Shown here: positions 10,366-18,148 of the stretch, in pieces
Layout: each line of letters begins with the position of its first letter
Numbering within the stretch: position 1 is the stretch's first letter
Origin: Longimicrobium sp.
GTDB taxonomy: Bacteria; Gemmatimonadota; Gemmatimonadetes; Longimicrobiales; Longimicrobiaceae
DNA: 60,646 bases
Assembly: GCA_036389135.1 (NCBI GenBank)
Contig: DASVQP010000055.1
Coordinates: 1-60,646 of the forward strand
Direction of reading: 5' to 3'
Translations under genes and position numbers: made by a program
The notes under the pieces: generated by a model
Told to the model about the DNA's origin: nothing
Databases searched by the model: none
The model's input: only the letters and a program-made list of their open reading frames with translations

Positions 10366-12843
10366 TTACGGGATCTCCTCCTCGTCGCCCCCGCGCTCCG
10401 GCTGCTCGCGCGGACGGACGCGCGGCTGCTGGCCGAAGTTGTAGCTGAAGCTCAGGAAGACGCCGCGCGCACCCATCCGGCGCTCCGTCTCCTGGTAGAA
10501 GCGCTCGTCGTCCGTCATCGAGCGGAAGCGCATCGTGTTGAACGGGTCCACCACGCGCAGGCTCACGCTGGCCCTGTCGCCCATCAGCTTCTGGCGAAGG
10601 GCCAGGTTGAACATCTGCCGCCCCGAGACGCGCCCCTGCTCGGTGGCCATCGGCGCGCGGTACATCAGGAAGCCCTGCGCGTCCAGCCGCGGCGTGATCT
10701 TGAGCGTGGCGTTCATCCGCGCGGACCAACCGAAGGCATCGCTCCCCACGCCGGCGCCCACGTTGCTCGCGTCGGTCACCTGGCGGAAGGCGCTGAAGCC
10801 GCCGAAGCCCGTGACGCGCCCGCGGCGGATCGACGTGTTGAAGTCGGCGCCGTACGAATCCGTCGTGGCGACGTTCTGAAAGGTGGTCGTGGCCACGCCC
10901 GTGGCATCGTCCACCGTGGTGAAGCGCCGCACCGCGTCCGTCGTGTGGCGGTAGAACGGGGTGAGCTGGATGGTGCCCAGGTCGCCCGACTGCTGGAAGC
11001 CGACCTCGAAGGAGTGCGTGTACTCCGGCTTGAGGTACGGGTTGCCGCGGAAGACGTTGAGCGGGTCTTCCACGCGGCCGAACGGGTTGAGCTGCTGCGT
11101 GCGCGGACGCTCCACGCGCTTGGAGTAGCTCGCCTTGAGCTGCCGCGAGTCGTCCAGGTTGTAGGCGACGAGCGCGCTCGGGAAGAAGGACCCGTAGCTG
11201 TTTTCGAAGGATTCGCCGGTGGTCGCCAGGTCGAACTCGCTGGAGGCACGCTCCAGGCGCAGCCCTCCCTGCACGTCGAAGCTCCCCAGCGTGGAGGCGA
11301 GCACACCGTAGCCGGCGTGCACCGTCTCGTCGTACGCGAAGGCGTTGGTGCGCGACGCGTCCACCTCGTACGCATTCGACCCGTAGGAGAAGAGCGACGC
11401 GGTGAAGTCGCTGTTCAGCCGGCGCATCGTGCCGCGGTAGCCGGTCTCCAGCCGCACGCGCTCGCCCAGCGGCCGCGTGTAGTCGGCCGTGAGCGTCCAG
11501 TTGCGGGTGCGCTCGTCGTTCCCCTGCGTCTCCAGGAAGGGGAGCTCGTCGGCCGCGGTGCCGTCCGGCAGCAGCGCCTGCTCGGTGTAGCGGGTGAGCT
11601 CGTCCTCGTTGTCGCGGTTGAAGCGAAGCTCGGTGGCGAACTCGTTCTGGCGCGGGCGGATCGTGTGGCGGTAGCCGAGCACGTAGTCCAGCCCCAGCTC
11701 GCTCCCCTCCTCGTTCGCCCGCCGGTCGCGAAGGCCCAGCAGCTCGCGCGATGCGCCGAGCTCCCGGTACTCGTTGACGTCGTTGCGGTCCGCGCTGCGC
11801 GTGCTCAGCAGCAGGCTGGTGTGGATCTGGTCGCGCGCGCTCAGCTTCAGCTCGGCGCTCGTGTTGAGCGTGTGCGAGATCGGCGCGAAAGCCCCAGCCG
11901 CGTCCTGCTCCAGGTACGTCAGCGGCGTGAGGTAGCGGTTCTCGCGGAAGGTGAAGCCCGTCGTCTCCCGGTCGTCTCGCATGAAGCCGTAGTTGCCGAA
12001 CAGCGTCAGCGGCCCCTTCTGGTAGCCCAGGTTGCCGGAGAGGTTCACCTGACCCGTGGTGCCGCCGCCGGCCGTGATCCCGCCGCTCGTACCCAGGTCC
12101 GTGTTCTGGCGCAGGACGACGTTCACGATCCCCGCCATCCCCTCCGGATCGAACTTGGCGGACGGGTTGGGGATCACCTCCACGCGGTCCACCATGTTGG
12201 CCGGGAGCTGCGCGAGGAAGGCCCCCAGCTGCTCGCCGCGCATCGGCGACGGGCGGCCGTTGATCTGCACGACCACGTTCTCGTTGCCGCGCAGGCTCAC
12301 GCGGCCGTCGATGTCCACCTCCACGGAGGGGACGTTGCGCAGCGCGTCGACGGCATTGCCGCCGGCCGCCGCGGGCATGTCGCGCAGCGTGTAGGTGTTG
12401 CGGTCCGGGGCCAGCGCCGCCTCGCGCCGCGCGGCGGTGACGGTCACGCCTTCGAGCTGCACGGCGCTGGTGCCCAGCCGGATCGTCCCCAGCGAGGCGA
12501 CCGGCGCCTCCGCGCTGACGGCGATGCCGGGGCGCGTGGACGCCTGGTGGCCGAGGGCGGTCACCCGCAGGTAGTATCGGCCGGGGCGCACCCCTTCTAT
12601 GCGAAACGTCCCATCCGCCCCGGTAAGTGCCCCGTTGACGAGCGAGGAGTCGGCGGCGCTGCGCACTTCGGCGGAAGCGGAGCGGATCGGCTGGCCGGTG
12701 GCGGCATCCACCACGATCCCGCGGATCTGCCCGGCGGCCTGCGCTGCCTGTGCGCCCGGCCGTCCGCCCTGCGCGGCCAGCTCGCCGCCCGCGCCCAGCG
12801 CCACTATGAGTGCAATCGTTCCCGTATATCTCAACTCAGACAT
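10366..12843 (-). CDS. TonB-dependent receptor with CarboxypepD-like N-domain
   Basis: About 825 residues from the ATG at 12843. A signal peptide ends near AAQG (residue 24). A carboxypeptidase-regulatory-like beta domain (about 35-120, GIVVDAATGQPIRSA) is followed by a plug (about 135-230, with VDALRNVPSVEVD and VEVIPNPSAKFDPEG) and a beta-barrel of the outer-membrane family-3 type, ending with an acidic Glu/Arg-rich tail rather than a terminal aromatic residue. The plug sequence groups it with peptide/protein-type SusC-like or OMP_b-brl_3 receptors rather than classic siderophore receptors. It would import an unknown substrate across the outer membrane with ExbBD-TonB energy. No SusD partner lies beside it. 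Confidence 0.88.
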   Translation of the reverse strand: MSELRYTGTIALIVALGAGGELAAQGGRPGAQAAQAAGQIRGIVVDAATGQPIRSASAEVRSAADSSLVNGALTGADGTFRIEGVRPGRYYLRVTALGHQASTRPGIAVSAEAPVASLGTIRLGTSAVQLEGVTVTAARREAALAPDRNTYTLRDMPAAAGGNAVDALRNVPSVEVDIDGRVSLRGNENVVVQINGRPSPMRGEQLGAFLAQLPANMVDRVEVIPNPSAKFDPEGMAGIVNVVLRQNTDLGTSGGITAGGGTTGQVNLSGNLGYQKGPLTLFGNYGFMRDDRETTGFTFRENRYLTPLTYLEQDAAGAFAPISHTLNTSAELKLSARDQIHTSLLLSTRSADRNDVNEYRELGASRELLGLRDRRANEEGSELGLDYVLGYRHTIRPRQNEFATELRFNRDNEDELTRYTEQALLPDGTAADELPFLETQGNDERTRNWTLTADYTRPLGERVRLETGYRGTMRRLNSDFTASLFSYGSNAYEVDASRTNAFAYDETVHAGYGVLASTLGSFDVQGGLRLERASSEFDLATTGESFENSYGSFFPSALVAYNLDDSRQLKASYSKRVERPRTQQLNPFGRVEDPLNVFRGNPYLKPEYTHSFEVGFQQSGDLGTIQLTPFYRHTTDAVRRFTTVDDATGVATTTFQNVATTDSYGADFNTSIRRGRVTGFGGFSAFRQVTDASNVGAGVGSDAFGWSARMNATLKITPRLDAQGFLMYRAPMATEQGRVSGRQMFNLALRQKLMGDRASVSLRVVDPFNTMRFRSMTDDERFYQETERRMGARGVFLSFSYNFGQQPRVRPREQPERGGDEEEIP

Positions 12844-12961
12844 CCCGCATGAGGGTCCGGGGCGTCGCGGGTCCCGAACGGATCCGCGCCGCCCATCGTG
12901 CTTGCCCACTTCCTTACAACCGGCCAGCTCCAAACGTTTGGCGAACCTGAGAACCAACCCT

Positions 12962-13013
12962 CCCGCCGTTCTCGCTGTACCCTCTGTGGCTCTGCGAGAG
13001 GCCCGTAGTTTTT
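12962..13013 (+). repeat. CTCTGTGTGAG-family repeat, degenerate copy
   Basis: The sequence accctctgtggctctgcgag followed by aggcccgtagtt is a diverged copy of the element at 3936-4040. It lies in the divergent gap between the TonB-dependent receptor and the membrane protein at 13080. A promoter for either gene could not be identified with confidence. Confidence 0.5.
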
Positions 13014-13079
13014 GCCTGATCGGTCCGTGAGGGATATTCTCCGGCGGATCGCGATGCCGAACCGTTCCCGGATGGCCGA

Positions 13080-13556
13080 ATGTACGAGTCCCACATTCCC
13101 GCTGGATCTCCGCCGCCGCACGAGCCTGACGCGCTGCCGGTCCTGCGCCGCATTCTGCTCGCGGTGGTGCTGGTGGGGATCGTGGGGCTCGCGGCCGAGC
13201 TGCTCCTGCTGGAGCACTACGAGGACGTGTGGCAGTGGACGCCGCTGGCCCTGCTCGCCGCCGGACTCGTCGCCGGGACCGCGGTGGCGCTGCGGCCGGG
13301 GCGCGGGGTGCTCCTCGCGTTCCGCGCCGTGATGGCCGTGTACATCGTGGCCGGGGGCGTCGGCGCGTATCTTCACCTGCAGGGCAACGCCGAATTCGAG
13401 CGCGAGTCCGATCCCGCGCTCACGGGAACGGCGCTGTTCTGGGAATCGCTCAGCGGCGCCACCCCCGCGCTCGCGCCCGGCTCGCTGGCGCAGCTGGGGC
13501 TCGTGGGCCTGGCGCTGGCGTACCGGCACCCCGCGCTGCGCCGCACGAAGAACTGA
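13080..13556 (+). CDS. Small polytopic membrane protein, unknown function
   Basis: 158 residues with about four hydrophobic segments (near 24-41, 53-71, 77-98 and 127-147), a short N-terminal Pro-rich cytoplasmic stretch and a basic C-terminus (RRTKN). No family is recognised. It ends 23 bases before the helix-hairpin-helix lipoprotein gene, and the two are probably co-transcribed. The ATG at 13080 is the only sensible start; the Shine-Dalgarno is weak. Confidence 0.7.
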   Translation: MYESHIPAGSPPPHEPDALPVLRRILLAVVLVGIVGLAAELLLLEHYEDVWQWTPLALLAAGLVAGTAVALRPGRGVLLAFRAVMAVYIVAGGVGAYLHLQGNAEFERESDPALTGTALFWESLSGATPALAPGSLAQLGLVGLALAYRHPALRRTKN

Positions 13557-13579
13557 ACTTCATCCAACAGGGAGAACCG

Positions 13580-14113
13580 ATGCACAGAACCGCCGCCCTC
13601 GTACTCGCCGCGCTCCTCGCCGCGTGCGGCAACGACGCGCCGGACCAGGACGCCGCCACCGCCACCCCGGAGGCCACGCCCCCCGCCGCCGCCGCGCCTG
13701 CCGCTCCCCTCGCTGACACCACCGCCGCTCCGGCGGCCGCGGAGGGCGCGATGATCGATCCCAACACGGCCACGCGCGAGCAGCTCACCGCCGCCGGCCT
13801 GGACGCCGCCGCCGCCGATGCGCTGATCCAGGGCCGCCCCTACGCCGACATGCTGGCCGTGGACCGCGCGCTCGCCCCGCGCCTGGGCGAGCCGCAGCGC
13901 AAGGCCGTGTACGCCAGGGTATGGAAGCCGATCGCCCTCAACAGCGCCTCCAAGGAGGAGATCCTCCTGATCCCCGGCGTCGGCCCCCGCATGCAGCACG
14001 AGTTCGAAGAGTACCGCCCGTACAGGAACATCGAGCAGTTCCGCCGCGAGATCGGCAAGTACGTGGACAAGGAAGAGGTCGCGCGGCTCGAGAAGTACGT
14101 CGAGGTGCGCTGA
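13580..14113 (+). CDS. Helix-hairpin-helix (ComEA-like) lipoprotein
   Basis: 177 residues. GGAG lies just before the ATG. A lipoprotein signal (MHRTAALVLAALLAAC) ends in a lipobox. A long Ala/Pro/Thr-rich linker runs to about residue 55. Two helix-hairpin-helix-like repeats follow: IDPNTATREQLTAAGLDAAA (about 57-76) and ALNSASKEEILLIPGVG (about 116-132), the second with the canonical L-x-x-IPGVG hairpin. ComEA uses such a domain to bind incoming DNA during transformation, so a DNA-binding role outside the inner membrane is possible. The domain call is good; a competence role is inference. Confidence 0.75.
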   Translation: MHRTAALVLAALLAACGNDAPDQDAATATPEATPPAAAAPAAPLADTTAAPAAAEGAMIDPNTATREQLTAAGLDAAAADALIQGRPYADMLAVDRALAPRLGEPQRKAVYARVWKPIALNSASKEEILLIPGVGPRMQHEFEEYRPYRNIEQFRREIGKYVDKEEVARLEKYVEVR

Positions 14114-14125
14114 CGGAGGGAACAG

Positions 14126-14186
14126 CGCGTCACACAGAGGGCACAGAGAGAACTACAAGGCGCGGAGGGAATCCCCTCCGCGCCTC
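14126..14186. terminator. Bidirectional terminator in a fold-back repeat
   Basis: The stem ggcgcggaggg / ccctccgcgcc with a four-base loop (about 14159-14184) lies between the convergent HHH-lipoprotein and acetyltransferase genes. It is embedded in a copy of the CTCTGTGTGAG fold-back family (cacacagaggg on the left, cctctgtct on the right). It probably terminates both genes. Confidence 0.65.
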
Positions 14187-14190
14187 TGTC

Positions 14191-14829
14191 TTATTCGCCC
14201 GGCGGTTTCGCGAGCAGATCCTGCAATCGTTTCAGGAACTCGCCCACGTCGATGCCGTCCACCAGCGCGTGGTGCACCTCGACCGCCACCGGCATGCGCC
14301 ACGCGTCCCCCACCGCGAACCGCTGTCCGAAGACGAGCTTGGGAACGGAATCCTCCCGGCGCAGCGCGTTGGTGAACGAGGTGAAGCGGATCCACGGCAG
14401 CACCGTGCTGTGGAGGTAGGCGTCGTCCTCCTCGCGCGCGTCCTCCAGCAGCGACGTACCCGCACGCGCCCTCTCCAGCTCCGCGCGTCCGTCGGCGGCG
14501 AAGCGCGAGAAGGACGGGTCATACGGAAAGTACCCAAACCCAAACGTGCGGTCCGGCCGGAGCACCGTGCACCCGATCGACACCGTGTCGTGGCACCAGA
14601 CGCGCTCCCCGCGAATGCGCAGCCGGAACGCCTCGGTCGCGCTCGCCGCGTGCATCCCCGCGAAGAGCGTCGCCAGGATGAACGACGGGCCCTCGGGGCG
14701 GCGCGACGCCTCGTATAGCGCCGTCACGTCCACGTCGGTGGAGACGCTGAAGTGTGGGCGGTCGTAGCCGCGGAAGAGGTGGAAGTGCTCCCGCCGGGCC
14801 CAGCGGTCCAGGTCGATGTAGTGCCCCAC
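14191..14829 (-). CDS. Chloramphenicol acetyltransferase-like (CatA-fold) protein
   Basis: About 212 residues, the usual CatA length. The GTG at 14829 is preceded by GGGAG at good spacing and gives the expected N-terminus (MGHYIDLDRW, compare the family's I-x-x-W-x-R start). The catalytic motif HHALVDG (His186/His187) matches HHxxxDG. SFILATLF and FGFGYFPYD fit conserved strands. The fold transfers acetyl from acetyl-CoA to a hydroxyl. Whether chloramphenicol is the substrate cannot be told, as many environmental CatA-like proteins are not resistance enzymes. Transcribed divergently from mscS. Confidence 0.8.
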   Translation of the reverse strand: MGHYIDLDRWARREHFHLFRGYDRPHFSVSTDVDVTALYEASRRPEGPSFILATLFAGMHAASATEAFRLRIRGERVWCHDTVSIGCTVLRPDRTFGFGYFPYDPSFSRFAADGRAELERARAGTSLLEDAREEDDAYLHSTVLPWIRFTSFTNALRREDSVPKLVFGQRFAVGDAWRMPVAVEVHHALVDGIDVGEFLKRLQDLLAKPPGE

Positions 14830-14944
14830 GGATGGCTCCCGGGTGAGTTGGCTGCTCCAGTGCGTGTGTCTTCGCGAGCCCCGCAGTTGCAGTTCTCGCC
14901 TGCGTACCCGGCCGTTGGACCGCAAGCACCGAACCCCGAGCCGC

Positions 14945-15808
14945 ATGCAGAGCTCCCGCCTCGCGCCGATCCGCTCGACGTTCGACCAGCCCCTTTTCGT
15001 CGTGGGAGGCAGCACCGTCACGATCGCCTCCGTCGTCAGCTTCCTGGTGCTGGTGGCGATGGCGTTCCTGGCTTCCGCGGTGCTGCGGCGCGCGATGCAG
15101 CGGGTGTACCGCCAGCGCGGGCTGGACGAGGGGGTGCAGTACGCGCTGAACCGCCTCCTGCACTACGCCGTGATCGGGCTGGGCATCTTCTTCGCCCTGG
15201 AGAACCTCGGGATCTCGGTGACGGCGCTGGCCGGGCTCGGGGCGATCCTCGCCGTCGGAATCGGCTTCGGGCTCCAGAACATCGCGCAGAACTTCGTCAG
15301 CGGGCTCATCCTGCTGCTGGAGCGGCCGGTGAAGAAGGGCGACTTCGTGCAGGTGGGCGAGGTGCGCGGCACCGTGCGCCAGATCCACGCGCGCGCCACC
15401 ATCGTCACCACGCTGGACAACGTGGACATCGTGGTGCCGAACGGCCAGTTCATCACCGAATCGGTCACCAACCAGACGCTGAGCGACCGGCGGGTGCGGG
15501 TGCGCGTGGAGGTGGGCGTGGCGTACGGCAGCGACACGGACCGGGTGCGGCGGGTGCTGGCGCGCGTGGCGGCGGAGGACGCGCGGGTGCTGGCCCTGCC
15601 GCCCCCCTCCGTCCTCTTCCTCGACTTCGGTGAGTCGTCGCTCGACTTCGTCCTCCTCGTCTGGATCCCGGACCCGCTGCTGGAGCCCGTCGTCACCAGC
15701 GACCTCCGCTTCGCCATCGACGCGGCGTTCCGGCAGGAGGAGATCGAGATCCCCTTTCCCCAGCGCGACCTGCGCATCCGCGGCGGGTGGCCCGGGGCAT
15801 CGGAGTGA
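14945..15808 (+). CDS. Small-conductance mechanosensitive channel (MscS family)
   Basis: About 287 residues, compact like E. coli MscS. Membrane segments lie near 23-45, 68-88 and 91-125. The third contains the glycine/alanine-packed pore helix (LGAILAVGIGFGLQNIAQNF) followed by SGLILLLERPVKKGDFV, the family hallmark. The beta domain (GTVRQIHARATIVTTLDN and VPNGQFITESVTN) and the cytoplasmic vestibule region follow. It opens on hypo-osmotic shock to release solutes. The ATG at 14945 was chosen because upstream sequence lies in repeat DNA and in the acetyltransferase promoter region. Confidence 0.9.
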   Translation: MQSSRLAPIRSTFDQPLFVVGGSTVTIASVVSFLVLVAMAFLASAVLRRAMQRVYRQRGLDEGVQYALNRLLHYAVIGLGIFFALENLGISVTALAGLGAILAVGIGFGLQNIAQNFVSGLILLLERPVKKGDFVQVGEVRGTVRQIHARATIVTTLDNVDIVVPNGQFITESVTNQTLSDRRVRVRVEVGVAYGSDTDRVRRVLARVAAEDARVLALPPPSVLFLDFGESSLDFVLLVWIPDPLLEPVVTSDLRFAIDAAFRQEEIEIPFPQRDLRIRGGWPGASE

Positions 15809-15816
15809 TTCGGCCT

Positions 15817-16326
15817 CTATGCGCGCTCACGCGGGGATAACGGAAACTCCGGGATTGCCAGAGGGGCGAGCCTGTCCGCGTAAGACCCGGATTGGCCGCG
15901 CAGCCAGGCGTCCGCGCCCTGGAGCAGTCGGATGGTTGCGTCCCGGAGCTTCTTGATCTCGCCGGGCCCGGTCGTGCTCTCCCAGTCGTACACCGCCGCG
16001 TGCCGGCCCTGCCGGATGATGTTCAGCTCCCGGGCGGCCTCTGACAGGTCCCCGAGGCCGAGTGCCGCGACCGCGGCAAAGGTGAGCCGGTGGTTGTCGT
16101 TCCCCCGGATCCGGTATCCGGCCGCTCGGACGACGGCCGTGGAGCCTTGCAGGGCGGACTGGTACATGAGGGTGAACCGGGAGTCGAGATCAAGGTCCAA
16201 CTCCGGCGCTGCGGCGCTCTGGACCGTCCTGGTTGCTTTGCGCCACATCCCCACGATTTCGTCGTACGGCGCGGCGAACTCCTCGATCTCGCGGCTGTCC
16301 AGCATCATCTTGATTCGCGCGTTCAC
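15817..16326 (-). CDS. HEPN-like protein, putative toxin of a HEPN-MNT pair
   Basis: 169 residues, mostly helical. Its start overlaps the nucleotidyltransferase gene by four bases (ATGA), the classic layout of HEPN-MNT toxin-antitoxin operons. Candidate HEPN active-site residues are R105-QGR-H109 followed by AAVY, resembling the R...(N/H)xxxY motif of HEPN RNases, and an earlier R74-GNDN-H79 that also fits Rx4-6H. HEPN toxins are RNases that the MNT partner neutralises, in studied cases by AMPylation near the active site. The family call rests on size, helical pattern and gene pairing; activity is inference. Confidence 0.65.
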   Translation of the reverse strand: MNARIKMMLDSREIEEFAAPYDEIVGMWRKATRTVQSAAAPELDLDLDSRFTLMYQSALQGSTAVVRAAGYRIRGNDNHRLTFAAVAALGLGDLSEAARELNIIRQGRHAAVYDWESTTGPGEIKKLRDATIRLLQGADAWLRGQSGSYADRLAPLAIPEFPLSPRERA

Positions 16327-16949
16327 GCCATCACCGCCCGCGTAAAGGCTTCTTCATCACCGCGAAGCCACGCCTTCGGCTCCGCGAGCACACGCTTCAA
16401 GAAAGCATTGCCCGAGCGCACGCGCTCTTTCGCCGTCGCCGCGGTGTACTCGACCACATCCAGTTGCCTGCCGATGAGGAACTCCGCGTCGGACAGTTGC
16501 CGGCGCACCTCCATGTGGGGATCGTCGCGGTCGAAGAGCAGGAACACGTCCACATCGCTGTCCGCCCGCGCGTCACCCCGTACGGTGGACCCGTAGACGA
16601 ATGCGGCTTCGACGCCGGGAGCGTCCACCAGCGCCTCCCGGAGCACATCCGCCGGAGCCGCGGCGGAGCGGAGAAGCATCGCCCACGCGCGCCACGCGTC
16701 GTGCTCGTCTCTCGCCGAGAAGTAAACGCGCCCCTCCTCCTCTTCCCGGTTCACCGCACCCATCCGTTCGAGGTTCTGGAGTTCCCGCTGCACGGACGCG
16801 TTAGCCAGCTGCGTCCGCCGCATGAGATCCCGAAAGTGGAACCGCTCACCCGCGTGTGTGGCAAAGAACACCACCAGGCGCGCCATCGCCGGGGAGTGGA
16901 AAAGTGCGGTGAGGCTTGACGGGCGTTCTGAGGGCTGCTTCGGCATCAC
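16323..16949 (-). CDS. MNT nucleotidyltransferase with N-terminal winged helix (antitoxin)
   Basis: 208 residues. Residues 15-80 form an ArsR-like winged helix (RFHFRDLMRRTQLANASVQR, then a beta wing GRVYFSAR). Residues 110-175 carry the minimal nucleotidyltransferase motif YGSTVRGDARADSDVDVFLL, with GS at 120-121 and metal-binding Asp132 and Asp134. In HEPN-MNT systems the MNT protein is the antitoxin and can AMPylate the HEPN toxin; the fused winged helix would let it also repress its own operon. A perfect 6+6 inverted repeat overlaps the predicted promoter just upstream. Confidence 0.82.
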   Translation of the reverse strand: MMPKQPSERPSSLTALFHSPAMARLVVFFATHAGERFHFRDLMRRTQLANASVQRELQNLERMGAVNREEEEGRVYFSARDEHDAWRAWAMLLRSAAAPADVLREALVDAPGVEAAFVYGSTVRGDARADSDVDVFLLFDRDDPHMEVRRQLSDAEFLIGRQLDVVEYTAATAKERVRSGNAFLKRVLAEPKAWLRGDEEAFTRAVMA

Positions 16950-16966
16950 TCGGCCAGGCTATTGGT

Positions 16967-17002
16967 GTACTAGAATTTAGTACGCGCGAGGATGATGTGC
17001 AA
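16967..17002 (-). promoter_or_regulatory. Promoter and operator of the HEPN-MNT operon
   Basis: On the minus strand, TTGCAC (17002-16997) and TAAATT (16979-16974) are separated by 17 bases and form a plausible -35/-10 pair upstream of the MNT start at 16949. The -10 lies inside a perfect inverted repeat, GTACTA-gaatt-TAGTAC (16967-16983). This is the expected place for an autorepressor such as the winged helix fused to MNT. Confidence 0.6.
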
Positions 17003-17099
17003 CCGCCCGCCTCCGCATGACGCCCGCTGATGTAGGAGCGCGTCTCATCAGGGACCCCGGGCAGCGAACGTTTGGCGACGCTCGCGCGCATCGAGCCGC

Positions 17100-17276
17100 T
17101 CAGAACGACGCTGTCTCGTACTCCGACAGGCGAAAGAACTCCCGCGTGAGCTCCGTCGCCCTCGCCTCGTCGAAGTCGGTGCAGGTGTAGAGCACGACGG
17201 AGGTGAAGCGCGGCCCCGACCAGGCCGTCACATAGAGTAGGGGGCCGGCGCCCGGAGCGGCTTCAGTGACTCGCAT
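17100..17276 (-). CDS. Short hypothetical ORF, doubtful
   Basis: 58 residues from the ATG at 17276 (MRVTEAAPGAGPLLYV...). No recognised family and no clear Shine-Dalgarno. It lies between the HEPN-MNT promoter and a decayed thiC fragment. It may be a remnant of a longer gene or chance coding. Confidence 0.25.
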   Translation of the reverse strand: MRVTEAAPGAGPLLYVTAWSGPRFTSVVLYTCTDFDEARATELTREFFRLSEYETASF

Positions 17277-17315
17277 TTTTCCGGTACCGGATGCGTGGCG
17301 TATCGTACACCCATC

Positions 17316-17348
17316 GACGCGGGGAGCACCAGCGGTGCTCCCCGCGTC
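17316..17348 (-). terminator. Duplicated thiC-type terminator hairpin
   Basis: A perfect 15-bp stem (gacgcggggagcacc / ggtgctccccgcgtc) with a 3-base loop. It matches the hairpin at 18825-18854 that follows intact thiC and lies in the same position relative to the thiC remnant. No T-run follows on the minus strand. Confidence 0.75.
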
Positions 17349-17556
17349 CACATTGCCCGGCAGATGGATCAATCCGTCGCGACCGTTTCCGCCGCGTCCG
17401 CCTGGGGGCCTCCCGCACCCATATCCGCCGGCAGGTACTCCTCGCCTCCGCGCTCACGGAACTCAGCGGACTTCTGCGCCATTCCCGCCTCCGCCTCCAC
17501 AAGTCCAGGGTGATCTTTCTGTAGCGGAAGCGGGGCCGCACACGGGGCCAGGGCCG
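17349..17556 (-). pseudogene. Decayed 3' fragment of thiC
   Basis: This stretch aligns by eye along its length with the intact thiC 3' end (about 18862-19080). Shared landmarks are gtcgcgaccgt near 17381 versus gccgcgaccgt, tccgccggcaggta, gaactc(a/c)gc(g/c)gacttct, cc(a/c)gggtgatctt-like sequence and ggggccgcaca. The copy has many substitutions, an internal deletion of about 18 bases and no open frame. It would encode only the last 60-70 residues of ThiC and carries its own copy of the terminator. Read directly by comparing the two loci. Confidence 0.8.
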
Positions 17557-17560
17557 ATGC

Positions 17561-18070
17561 TCAGCCGTCCGTTGCCGACAACGGGGGGCCGACCACCTCC
17601 ATTCCGCACGCGGCGAACAGCTGGCTGATGGCGCCGAAGTCCTGCAATTGCTCTGGCGAGAGGAGGGCAAACTGATCGAAGAAGTCCTCCATCCCGGCTG
17701 ACGGCTGGACGAGAATGAGCATGCACCCGTCGCCGTCGGTCGTTTTGCGCCAACGGTGAGGAATCTGCCGCGGCGCGAGCTGGCTCATCCCGGGGCCCAG
17801 ACGGTTCAACGCCCCTCCGACCTCGAACTCGAACTCCCCCTGGAGAACCCAGAACCACTCTTCCTGCTCGTGATGCAGGTGTAGCGGCACGCCGAACCCA
17901 GCGGGGACACGGCTCTCGAAGAGAGACCATGCTCCACGGGTGTCCTTCTGCGACACCTTAGTCCAGACGTGCTCCGCCGACGTGTGCATCGGCTCTCCCC
18001 AGCGGCTTTCGTCCGCCGGGACCACGAAGCCCTGCAAGAGAACCGGAGCGGGACCTGCTGGATGGGACAT
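17561..18070 (-). CDS. Cupin-domain protein
   Basis: 169 residues, soluble. The cupin motif 1 region is VPLHLHHEQEEWFWVLQGEFEFEVG (metal ligands likely the HLHH histidines and the Glu after them, about residues 63-69), and motif 2 resembles PRQIPHRWRKT. Single-domain cupins of this type are often small dioxygenases, isomerases or quercetinase-like proteins, so the reaction cannot be assigned. It lies 78 bases downstream of a MarR regulator on the same strand and is probably controlled by it. It abuts the thiC remnant. Confidence 0.75.
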   Translation of the reverse strand: MSHPAGPAPVLLQGFVVPADESRWGEPMHTSAEHVWTKVSQKDTRGAWSLFESRVPAGFGVPLHLHHEQEEWFWVLQGEFEFEVGGALNRLGPGMSQLAPRQIPHRWRKTTDGDGCMLILVQPSAGMEDFFDQFALLSPEQLQDFGAISQLFAACGMEVVGPPLSATDG

Positions 18071-18148
18071 GGGCCGCCTCTATTGGTTGGGGTCCTTCAC
18101 GAGAGGCGGGAGTGGGAGCCCACCTCGGCACGACAGCGAGAGCCCGCG

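Noticed and set aside
10309-12852. An 847-codon open frame on the plus strand opposite the TonB-dependent receptor gene
   Set aside because: Composition is His/Arg/Val-rich shadow sequence; the minus strand codes for a recognisable receptor.
14191-14829. Calling the CatA-like gene a chloramphenicol resistance gene
   Set aside because: The HHxxxDG catalytic motif is present, but the substrate pocket cannot be judged and no mobile or resistance context is seen.
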